The notes under the pieces are model-generated. The model saw nothing but the letters and a program-made list of their open reading frames with translations. It was not told where the DNA came from and made no database searches. Below are positions 1 to 5,431 of a stretch of DNA of 10,152 bases, piece by piece. The DNA is from an uncultured Chloroflexota bacterium (lineage in GTDB: Bacteria > Chloroflexota > Chloroflexia > Chloroflexales > Roseiflexaceae): the NCBI GenBank assembly GCA_903871975.1, contig CAIQIY010000611.1, forward strand, positions 1-10,152. Direction: 5' to 3'. A program made the translations under genes and the position numbers. Position 1 is the stretch's first letter. Every line of letters begins with the position of its first letter.

Positions 1-485
1 CGCACGGTGTGGGAGGGGCAATGGGTCTCGTGTTCAGCTGTGCTGCGGCTGCGATGCACTGCCGAGCCAGGCTGCCCACAAAGGATCGGGTGCTGGCAGT
101 CATCGCGGAGTGCGCTGCGCCCGCGTCGTCGCAGGCAACCGGTTCACCGTGGCATGGTCGCGTGGTGGGCGGAATATGAGCTGAGAGCCGCTGGTCTGGG
201 AGTGCTGGGCGAGATGGGCAGTCGACGACGACTGCATCGTCTGCTCGACTGCTCCTCCGCATGCGCATACCTACGACAAACAGCCCGCCGATCGTGCGGT
301 GCTCATTGACTGGTTTGCGTGGCCCGTGGCAGAAGTCGCGCGCTGCAGTCAGGTTTGTTGTGGATGCCATGACAGGCAGTGGCCGCACGCGTTGTTGAGC
401 ACGGCGGTCCCACCGGTGAGACGAAGCAGTGCGTCACCGGTGACTGCGCATGGCATCAGGCCCGATCAGCGGCACGCTGCGCCGC
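1..485. other. Left-edge region without a supportable gene
   Basis: All frames on both strands were read. Several short open frames exist: one on the + strand from 7 to 309, one from 21 to 179 that has a GGAGGGG just before its ATG, and one on the - strand from an ATG at 370 that stays open to the window edge. None gives a protein that looks folded or familiar, and none shows a consistent preference for G/C at third codon positions as the neighbouring genes do. The stretch contains two copies of CACCGGTGA (411-419 and 435-443), the second inside the perfect palindrome TCACCGGTGA. It may be intergenic DNA, the 3' region of the leftward unit, or a decayed gene. Confidence 0.5.
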
Positions 486-728
486 TCAGGCGGCGGCGCC
501 GACGATGCCGAGCAGCATGAGCAGCCCGAGCACCGCCAGCAGGCTGGAGATCCACTGGATCGACCATCGCCGAGCCGGCGATGCCGGTGGCACACGGTCC
601 GGGCAGGACGGCGAGCATACGTACATGCCATCAGGTAAGGCGATGGCTTCGAGCCCCTGGCTGATCGCCCGCGGCGCCGGGCGCGGGGCATCAGCCGTCG
701 GGTGAACTGGCTGGCGTACGAACTCCAT
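486..728 (-). CDS. Small single-span membrane protein, function unknown
   Basis: This is an 80-residue protein that I do not recognise. Residues 1-57 are polar and rich in proline, alanine and arginine, with two closely spaced cysteines (C38 and C42, in CSPSCPD). Residues 59-79 form one strongly hydrophobic segment (ISSLLAVLGLLMLLGIVGAA) ending at the stop codon, so the protein looks tail-anchored with its N-terminal part probably in the cytoplasm. The start is the ATG at 728, because GGGAGG (734-739) lies five bases upstream; an in-frame TTG at 746 overlaps that site and is unlikely. The gene begins 18 bases after the stop of the hotdog protein gene and is probably co-transcribed with it from the promoter at 1230-1258. 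Two cysteines alone are not enough to claim metal binding. The hydrophobic tail and good ribosome site argue that it is real, but the function is open. Confidence 0.65.
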   Translation of the reverse strand: MEFVRQPVHPTADAPRPAPRAISQGLEAIALPDGMYVCSPSCPDRVPPASPARRWSIQWISSLLAVLGLLMLLGIVGAAA

Positions 729-733
729 GGTAG

Positions 734-739
734 CCTCCC
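734..739 (-). promoter_or_regulatory. Ribosome binding site of the small membrane protein
   Basis: GGGAGG on the - strand, five bases before the ATG at 728. It fixes that ATG as the start over the in-frame TTG at 746. Confidence 0.6.
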
Positions 740-746
740 AAGGCAA

Positions 747-1181
747 TCAGACAGGATAGCGTGGCTGGCTCGGGCGGTGCACGACGACGTCAGCCGGAAC
801 CGTCGGCGTGCGTGTGGCGCGCGCGATCAGCGTACGGTCACCATTGGTGCGAATGTCGACGTGTACCCGATCGTTCGCGAGCCAGGCGTGGGCGTGCAGT
901 GCGCTGCCGCTGTGCGCGGCACCGACGAACCGCAGCCGCAGCGTGTGGGTCGTATCGGATTCGTGTCGGAGTTGCCGTACGCTATCGCCGGCGACGTCCG
1001 CCAGCCCGGCTACGATGGCGCGCTGGATGTAGCCATGGGCGTCGCCGAACTCGTCGCGATATGGGAGCAACAGCTCGATGGCAGTGCCCTGCACCCGGAT
1101 GAGGTGAGCCCCGAGCCAGCGGCGATATGCTCCGTCTGCCAGCGTTGCTCCAGCGGTCGGCCGGTACGGTTGAGCGACCAT
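747..1181 (-). CDS. PaaI-like hotdog-fold thioesterase family protein, atypical active site
   Basis: This 144-residue protein has the size and layout of a single hotdog domain of the PaaI/YbgC-like acyl-CoA thioesterase group. It starts with an amphipathic stretch (YRRWLGAHLIRV, 19-30). The strand-turn-helix core (residues 43-65) aligns with the family pattern N-x-x-G-x-x-H-G-G-x4-L-x-D: here D47, G50, Q53-R54-A55, L60 and D62. The end (TLRLRFVGAA, then GDRTLIARATRT) matches the later beta strands. Family members hydrolyse acyl-CoA thioesters in the cytoplasm, often as dimers or tetramers. The HGG triplet that normally builds the substrate-binding turn is replaced by QRA, so activity or substrate may differ, or the protein may have only a binding role. 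The ATG at 1181 is preceded by a purine-rich AGAGGGGGGAG. It is the first gene of a leftward pair with the small membrane protein. The fold is fairly secure; the reaction is inferred. Confidence 0.75.
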   Translation of the reverse strand: MVAQPYRPTAGATLADGAYRRWLGAHLIRVQGTAIELLLPYRDEFGDAHGYIQRAIVAGLADVAGDSVRQLRHESDTTHTLRLRFVGAAHSGSALHAHAWLANDRVHVDIRTNGDRTLIARATRTPTVPADVVVHRPSQPRYPV

Positions 1182-1229
1182 GCTCCCCCCTCTCTGTGTG
1201 TGCCACTGTACGGCGACTTGTATGATTCA

Positions 1230-1258
1230 ATAATAAGTTAGTTTACTGCTATTGTCAA
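1230..1258 (-). promoter_or_regulatory. Sigma-70-type promoter of the hotdog/small-membrane-protein unit
   Basis: On the - strand, a perfect -35 TTGACA (1253-1258) is followed after exactly 17 bases by TATTAT (1230-1235), five of six matches to TATAAT. It lies in a local AT-rich island that stands out from the GC-rich surroundings. Transcription should begin near 1223, giving a leader of about 40 bases before the ATG at 1181. Confidence 0.75.
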
Positions 1259-1356
1259 GAACATGATGTACTGATGCGAGGGGGTAGCATCCAGGAGCGA
1301 GGAAGCTGCATCGGGGCACGCCTGGCAACGGTGCCTGAACGGGCTGAAGCGCGAGA

Positions 1357-1385
1357 TTGTGCGCAGTGCGCATCGATGCTATGGT
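1357..1385 (+). promoter_or_regulatory. Possible weak promoter of the PHP gene
   Basis: TTGTGC (1357-1362) and TATGGT (1380-1385) are separated by 17 bases. The -10 element is preceded by TG at 1377-1378, as in extended -10 promoters. The -35 match is poor (three of six). The spacer contains two adjacent TGCGCA palindromes (1360-1365 and 1367-1372), which could be an operator or chance. No better promoter was seen between the divergent genes for this direction. Confidence 0.3.
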
Positions 1386-1430
1386 AGGGCGGCGCCGGCA
1401 CGAGGCAGTCGCACCGCAGTGCAGCGCGCA

Positions 1431-1440
1431 GAGGGGGGGG
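1431..1440 (+). promoter_or_regulatory. G-tract ribosome binding site of the PHP gene
   Basis: GA followed by eight G residues (1433-1440) lies six bases before the ATG at 1447. It supports that ATG over the upstream in-frame start candidate at 1357, which has no comparable site and gives an N-terminal extension unlike the family. Confidence 0.5.
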
Positions 1441-1446
1441 ACATCG

Positions 1447-2373
1447 ATGCCGCAGGATCTCCTGACGCGTGGTCCGGGACGCTTCTTTCGTGGCAATCTC
1501 CACTGCCACTCCAACCGTTCTGACGGTCACGCGTCACCCGAGGACGTCGTGCGCGCGTATCGTGCAGCCGGTTACGACTTCATCATGATTTCCGACCACT
1601 TCGAGAGCCGGTATGGCTGGCAGGTCACCGACACGTGCCATCTACGCGACGAAACCTTCACGACGATCATCGGCGCCGAACTCAGTTCTGCCGACTGGAA
1701 TGATCGTCATGTCTATTGGATTGCCGCCGCCGGGCTCCCACGTGTGTTGCCAGTACCACCGCCGGGTCAGCATGCCACGGCGATCACACACGCTGCGGAT
1801 CACGGGGCATTTCTGGTGATGCTTCATCCCGGGCTCAACAATCTGCCACTCGCCGCAGTCGCCAGCCTGCCAGGCATCGATGCGATCCACGCCGTCGAGA
1901 TCTACAACCACAACATGGCGATGAGCAGTGGCAGCGACCGGGCGTACGGAACGTATCTGCTCGAGGGGTTGTTGGAGCAGGGGCGGCGGGTGCTGGTGCA
2001 TGCGGGCGACGATGCGCATTTCGGCCATGCTGCCGACCGGTTCGGCGGCTGGATCGAGGTGTATTGTGCGCAACTCGATGCTGATCTGCTGGTGGCAGCG
2101 CTGAAAGCCGGCCAGTACTATTCGACACAAGGCCCGCGACTGCACGAACTCGTGCTCGATGGCACACGGTTGCGTGTCGCGAGCAGCGATGTGTATGGCA
2201 TCTACGTCACCGGCAGTGGCGAGCACTGGCAGCGGGCACGTGAGCACATCGGCCCGTGGCATGGGCGCGCCGTCGTCGAGTTCGATCTCAGTCCGTTCAT
2301 CGGTTCCTACTGCCGCGTCACAGCCGTCGATTCAGCCGGGCGGCGCGCCTGGAGTAACCCGATCTGGCTGTGA
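1447..2373 (+). CDS. PHP-domain metallohydrolase, CehA/McbA type
   Basis: This 308-residue protein carries the PHP (polymerase and histidinol phosphatase) metal-dependent phosphoesterase fold. The metal-binding motifs are visible in order: H19-C-H21 with D26 (NLHCHSNRSDG), S49-D50-H51, E78 in GAE, H127 in LHPG, and D189-A-H191. These usually bind two or three divalent metals. The last 80 or so residues form a beta-rich tail ending in RAWSNPIWL, a finish common in stand-alone proteins annotated as CehA/McbA family metallohydrolases. There is no signal peptide or membrane segment, so it should be cytoplasmic. Members hydrolyse phosphoesters or other ester/carbamate-type bonds; the substrate here cannot be told from sequence. 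The ATG at 1447 is chosen because a G-rich site precedes it and the protein then begins just before the first motif. The gene is divergent from the hotdog unit and upstream of lgt, but lgt has its own promoter. Confidence 0.85.
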   Translation: MPQDLLTRGPGRFFRGNLHCHSNRSDGHASPEDVVRAYRAAGYDFIMISDHFESRYGWQVTDTCHLRDETFTTIIGAELSSADWNDRHVYWIAAAGLPRVLPVPPPGQHATAITHAADHGAFLVMLHPGLNNLPLAAVASLPGIDAIHAVEIYNHNMAMSSGSDRAYGTYLLEGLLEQGRRVLVHAGDDAHFGHAADRFGGWIEVYCAQLDADLLVAALKAGQYYSTQGPRLHELVLDGTRLRVASSDVYGIYVTGSGEHWQRAREHIGPWHGRAVVEFDLSPFIGSYCRVTAVDSAGRRAWSNPIWL

Positions 2374-2427
2374 GCGCCGTGGCCGTGGCCTGCACCTCGT
2401 GCAGCGTCGCTGGCACGTCCCGGATGC

Positions 2428-2471
2428 GGGAATCATCGGCACCATGGCGGAACGGCGGTGTGATGATTCCC
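2428..2471 (+). terminator. Long imperfect hairpin after the PHP gene (terminator or regulatory)
   Basis: GGGAATCATC (2428-2437) pairs perfectly with GATGATTCCC (2462-2471). The stem continues through a G-T wobble and one bulged G to CACC (2440-2443) paired with GGTG (2457-2460), leaving a 13-base loop. It starts 54 bases after the PHP stop and ends 10 bases before the lgt -35 box. No T tract follows on the + strand, so it is not a textbook intrinsic terminator; it could end PHP transcription, protect the mRNA 3' end, or bind a protein. Confidence 0.45.
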
Positions 2472-2481
2472 CCAGGGCTGA

Positions 2482-2511
2482 TTGACATCCGGCGCGGCGC
2501 GCCCGTAGAAT
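2482..2511 (+). promoter_or_regulatory. Sigma-70-type promoter of lgt
   Basis: A perfect TTGACA (2482-2487) and TAGAAT (2506-2511, five of six) are separated by an 18-base, very GC-rich spacer containing GGCGCGCC. Transcription should start near 2518, about 24 bases before the lgt ATG. Confidence 0.75.
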
Positions 2512-2529
2512 GGGCGGGCAATGCCGATG

Positions 2530-2535
2530 AAGGAG
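2530..2535 (+). promoter_or_regulatory. Ribosome binding site of lgt
   Basis: AAGGAG lies six bases before the ATG at 2542. It decides in favour of this start; the in-frame ATGs at 2521 and 2527 sit within a few bases of the predicted transcription start and have no ribosome site. Confidence 0.7.
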
Positions 2536-2541
2536 CGAGCC

Positions 2542-3402
2542 ATGCAACTCTATCCACCCGACGACCCGTACCTGATCAGCACCCAGATCTTCGGCAACCC
2601 ATTTGCCATCCGCTGGTACGGTGTGCTGATCATGAGTGGCGTCCTGATCGCTGGCACAGTCGCGGCATCGCGGGCGCGGCGGCGCGGGCTCGACCCCGAG
2701 CACGTCTGGAACATCGTGATGCTCGGCCTGCTTCTGGGGATTGCCGGGGCGCGCGCATACTATGTTGCATTCGAATGGCCACGGTTCGCCGGGCAATCCT
2801 GGTGGTACATCATCAATCCCGCGACTGGTGGTCTCGCCATTCACGGTGCGCTGATCGGCGCATTTGGCGCGGTTGCGCTCTACAGCGCACGTCATCGGCT
2901 CGATCCACGTGTCTGGCTCGATATCATGCTGCCGACGGTGCTGATCGGGCAGGCCATCGGTCGCTGGGGCAACTTCTTCAACCAGGAAGCCTATGGTCGG
3001 CCGAGTGACCTGGGCTTTGGCCTGGTGATCGACGCGGAACATCGTGTCGATCCGTTTCGTGATATGGCTGCCTATCCCCGCGATACCACACTGTTCCACC
3101 CGACATTCCTCTACGAATCGTTGTGGAATCTGGCGGGGTTCGGCCTGATCATCGCGCTTGAGCGACGGTTTGCCGATCGGCTGCGGCCGGGCGATGCCGC
3201 CTGTGCCTACGCCATCGTCTACGGCACTGGGCGGCTGTGGATCGAAGGGTTGCGCACCGACAGCCTGTGCACCGACGGCATCGGTGGCGAATGTGCCGCC
3301 GCGTTGCGCGTCGCACAGATCGCCAGCGTCCTGTTGGTGCTCATCGGCATCGCTGGCCTGGGCTGGAACCGCCGGCCCACAGCTGCTGCTGCACAGGCCT
3401 AG
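2542..3402 (+). CDS. lgt: Prolipoprotein diacylglyceryl transferase
   Basis: This enzyme of the inner membrane transfers diacylglycerol from phosphatidylglycerol to the lipobox cysteine of prolipoproteins, the first step of lipoprotein maturation. The 286 residues fit the family length and contain about seven hydrophobic segments. The signature GRWGNFFNQEAYG lies at residues 140-152, including R141, N144, E149 and G152. Other matches are Y26 in IRWYG, H101 in HGALIG (equivalent to H103 of the E. coli enzyme), HPTFLYESLWN (186-196) and GRLWIEGLRTD (230-240), whose R231 appears to match the catalytic R239 of E. coli. All key residues are present, so it should be active. The short C-terminal loop contains two cysteines (C243 and C251) close together. 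The gene has its own promoter and ribosome site and stands alone; the next gene converges on it. Confidence 0.95.
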   Translation: MQLYPPDDPYLISTQIFGNPFAIRWYGVLIMSGVLIAGTVAASRARRRGLDPEHVWNIVMLGLLLGIAGARAYYVAFEWPRFAGQSWWYIINPATGGLAIHGALIGAFGAVALYSARHRLDPRVWLDIMLPTVLIGQAIGRWGNFFNQEAYGRPSDLGFGLVIDAEHRVDPFRDMAAYPRDTTLFHPTFLYESLWNLAGFGLIIALERRFADRLRPGDAACAYAIVYGTGRLWIEGLRTDSLCTDGIGGECAAALRVAQIASVLLVLIGIAGLGWNRRPTAAAAQA

Positions 3403-3547
3403 GGACCGACGCCCGCCACGACTGCGCGATCAGCGCCTCGGCCGACGCGCCTCTCGCCGGTCACCGTGCGCCAGTCGGCCGTGTGGTCATTCGGGCAACT
3501 GGCGCGCTGCTGGCTGTCGATATGCTCTTGATCGTGACCAAACCCGA
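3403..3547. other. Convergent spacer between lgt and the SulP gene
   Basis: These 145 bases contain no convincing coding frame. GGCCGAC (3440-3446) and GTCGGCC (3474-3480) form a seven-base inverted repeat with a 27-base loop, which is weak as a terminator. No T-rich tract is present. Confidence 0.4.
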
Positions 3548-5239
3548 TCATCTGGGTGCATCGGCAGCCGCCTCGCGGCGATACAGCGCATCGACTGCCA
3601 TGATCGCACGATCGGCGCTCCAGACGACGCGATCCTCGCCGATCAGGGCGAGCAGGCCGGTGCGTTCAAACTGCTGGCGTACTGCCGGCTGAACGCCACT
3701 GAAGAAGACCAACCCACCACGGCGCTGTTGGCGCTCGACGATCTGCGTCAGCGCCTGGGCACCCATCACATCGACCATCGGCACGCCACGCATGCTGATC
3801 ACCAGCACACGATACGCGTCGGCATCGGTGAATGCCTCCAGTACGGCATGGACGCTACCGAAGAAGATCGGGCCCGTGAGGTAGTACACGTGCACATCCG
3901 GGTGGGCGATCTCAAGTTGATGTCCCTGTGCCTGCATCCGCGCCAGATCGATGCCTTCGCGGCGCACATCGACGCTGCCGGCTGACTGACGCACATACAT
4001 CACTGCCGAGATCGCCAGGCCGATCAGGATCGCCTGGGTCAGGTCGAGTGCGACCGTCGCCAACATGGTCACTAGCATGCCGGCGAGTGCGTGGCCGATC
4101 CGTCGGCGCGCAAAGAACATGATCGAATCCCACTCGTTCATGCGCCAGGCGGTGACCAGCAGCACACCACCGAGTGCAGCGAGCGGAATCTGGCTGATCC
4201 AGGGGCCGATCGCGATGACACTGACGAACAGCAGCGCCGCGTGGACGATGCTGGTGATGCGTGTTGCGCCACCACTCTTGATCGCCACGCTGGTTCGGGC
4301 GATCGCCGCCGTCGCTGGAACGCCACCGACGAACGGCAGCACCAGATTGCCGACTCCCTGTGCAATCAGCTCCTGGTTGCTGTCCATCGGTGCACCGGTC
4401 ATCGTCGAGCCAACGGCACCACACAACAGGCTCTCGATCGCGCCCAGTGCCGCAATCGAGACTGCGGCGGGCAATACGTCGCGCAGCGCCGCCCACGGAA
4501 TCGTCGCGAATGTCAGCCGCTCATCGAGGATGATGGTCTGGGGAATCGTCCCGATCCGCGCCACCTGCCAGCCGGCAGCGACCGTCACGGTCGTTGCTGC
4601 AATGATGCCGATCAGCGATGCGGGAATATCGCGTCGTATTCGCGGGAGTATCAGCATCGTCATGATCACGATCGCCGCGATCACCATCGCATGCCAGTCG
4701 AGCGGCGGCGGCTCGGTCAGCAGATGCCACAGGCGGTCGATCGCTGCCTCACCGGGGCGAGGCGCCACGCCGAGCACATTGTCGATCTGCCCAAGGGCAA
4801 TGATCAGCGCGATGCCACTGGTGAATCCGGTGATCACCGGCGACGGGATGAACGCGATATAGCGGCCGAGGCGAAAGATGCCCAGCAGGATCAACATGAC
4901 ACCAGCGAGCATGCCGGCGACCCAGATCCCCGACAGTCCGTAGCGCTGCGCCAGCACGATCAGAACCGCAGACATCGCGCCGGTCGGGCCGCTCACCTGA
5001 AACGACGTGCCACCCAGGAGCGCGATCAGGGCGCCACCGACGATCGCGGTGACCATACCCGCGGCAGCTGTGGCGCCGCCGGCGACACCGAATGCCAGCG
5101 CGAGCGGCAGCGCGACGGTGCCTACCGTCAGCCCGGCGATGATGTCGCGTTGCAGGCTGGCACGCCCGTAGCCACGAAACTCATGTTGCAGCACTGCGGC
5201 GAGCCGGAAGCGGCGTGGTGGATGCTCGGCGGCAGCCAT
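3548..5239 (-). CDS. SulP (SLC26) family anion transporter with STAS domain
   Basis: This is a 563-residue inner-membrane carrier. SulP proteins move sulfate, bicarbonate or other anions, often with Na+ or H+ or by exchange; the substrate cannot be assigned here. Residues 1-30 are a cytoplasmic lead-in, followed by the transport domain (about 31-430) with the conserved DIIAGLTVGTVALPLALAFG, GTSFQVSGPTGA and PFVGGVPATAAIARTSV stretches. The STAS domain (about 455-555) is complete, with VHVYYLTGPIFFGS and VPMVDVMGAQAL. The position where many anti-sigma-antagonist STAS domains carry a phosphorylated serine or threonine reads D-V-M-G. The ATG at 5239 is chosen because AGGAG lies eight bases upstream and the protein then begins shortly before the conserved region; the open frame extends back to 5401 but passes through the promoter. 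It is divergent from the helicase gene. No carbonic anhydrase or sulfate-assimilation gene lies nearby. Confidence 0.92.
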   Translation of the reverse strand: MAAAEHPPRRFRLAAVLQHEFRGYGRASLQRDIIAGLTVGTVALPLALAFGVAGGATAAAGMVTAIVGGALIALLGGTSFQVSGPTGAMSAVLIVLAQRYGLSGIWVAGMLAGVMLILLGIFRLGRYIAFIPSPVITGFTSGIALIIALGQIDNVLGVAPRPGEAAIDRLWHLLTEPPPLDWHAMVIAAIVIMTMLILPRIRRDIPASLIGIIAATTVTVAAGWQVARIGTIPQTIILDERLTFATIPWAALRDVLPAAVSIAALGAIESLLCGAVGSTMTGAPMDSNQELIAQGVGNLVLPFVGGVPATAAIARTSVAIKSGGATRITSIVHAALLFVSVIAIGPWISQIPLAALGGVLLVTAWRMNEWDSIMFFARRRIGHALAGMLVTMLATVALDLTQAILIGLAISAVMYVRQSAGSVDVRREGIDLARMQAQGHQLEIAHPDVHVYYLTGPIFFGSVHAVLEAFTDADAYRVLVISMRGVPMVDVMGAQALTQIVERQQRRGGLVFFSGVQPAVRQQFERTGLLALIGEDRVVWSADRAIMAVDALYRREAAADAPR

Positions 5240-5247
5240 GGCATGCT

Positions 5248-5252
5248 CTCCT
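5248..5252 (-). promoter_or_regulatory. Ribosome binding site of the SulP gene
   Basis: AGGAG on the - strand, eight bases before the ATG at 5239. It fixes this start; a second ATG five bases further upstream in the same leader is out of frame. Confidence 0.65.
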
Positions 5253-5270
5253 GTCAATCCGAATGCCCGC

Positions 5271-5299
5271 ACCATACTGCGCTGCCGTCTGATCGTCAA
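5271..5299 (-). promoter_or_regulatory. Sigma-70-type promoter of the SulP gene
   Basis: On the - strand TTGACG (5294-5299, five of six) and TATGGT (5271-5276, four of six) are 17 bases apart. Transcription should start near 5264, giving a leader of about 25 bases. A run of eight G residues (5303-5310 on the - strand) sits just upstream of the -35 box. Confidence 0.6.
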
Positions 5300-5305
5300 G
5301 TTCCC

Positions 5306-5355
5306 CCCCCACCCCTTCGCGCCTTCGCGTGATCCCGCCCCCACCCCTTCGTGCC
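5306..5355. repeat. Short GC-rich direct repeats in the SulP/helicase intergenic region
   Basis: An 18-base segment of the form CCCCCACCCCTTCGYGCC occurs at 5306-5323 and again at 5338-5355 with one C/T difference. Within the first copy, CCTTCGCG is repeated in tandem (5314-5321 and 5322-5329), and CCTTCGTG appears in the second copy (5346-5353). The repeats lie between the two divergent promoters and partly overlap the expected -35 region of the helicase promoter. Confidence 0.6.
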
Positions 5356-5357
5356 AG

Positions 5358-5366
5358 TGATAGAAT
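5358..5366 (+). promoter_or_regulatory. Possible extended -10 promoter of the helicase gene
   Basis: TGATAGAAT combines TG at 5358-5359 with the -10 hexamer TAGAAT (5361-5366, five of six). The position expected for a -35 box falls in C-rich repeat sequence without a match, so the promoter would depend on the extended -10. Transcription would start near 5373, about 59 bases before the ATG at 5432. Confidence 0.45.
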
Positions 5367-5431
5367 GTCACGCAGGCCGTCGCCACCCGGCACCCCGCCA
5401 CGATTCATCGATGCACGGAGACCAGTGCCAC

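Noticed and set aside
21..179. 52-codon frame with GGAGGGG right before its ATG
   Set aside because: The spacing to the ATG is too short and the product shows no fold or family features. It could be a remnant but cannot be supported.
1..370. Leftward open frame from an ATG at 370 running off the left edge
   Set aside because: About 120 codons are open, but the composition looks random, with no third-position bias, no ribosome site and no recognisable motif.
479..499. GCGCCGC/GCGGCGC hairpin at the end of the small membrane protein gene
   Set aside because: It overlaps the stop codon and arises from GCC/GCG alanine codons; there is no T tract, so a terminator is not supported.
185..520. + strand frame including a passage reading LIDWFAWPVAEVAR
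   Set aside because: The passage looks protein-like for a short stretch, but the frame has no plausible start before it and turns into arginine-rich nonsense downstream.
434..691. Arginine-rich leftward frame overlapping the small membrane protein
   Set aside because: It is a shadow in another frame; the overlapping frame has the ribosome site and the hydrophobic segment.
3440..3480. GGCCGAC/GTCGGCC inverted repeat between lgt and the SulP gene
   Set aside because: Seven pairs with a 27-base loop is too weak to call a terminator in GC-rich DNA.
4091..5332. 413-codon + strand frame opposite the SulP gene
   Set aside because: It is antisense to a clear SulP transporter, very rich in D, R, H and Q, as expected for the complement of a GC-rich membrane protein gene.
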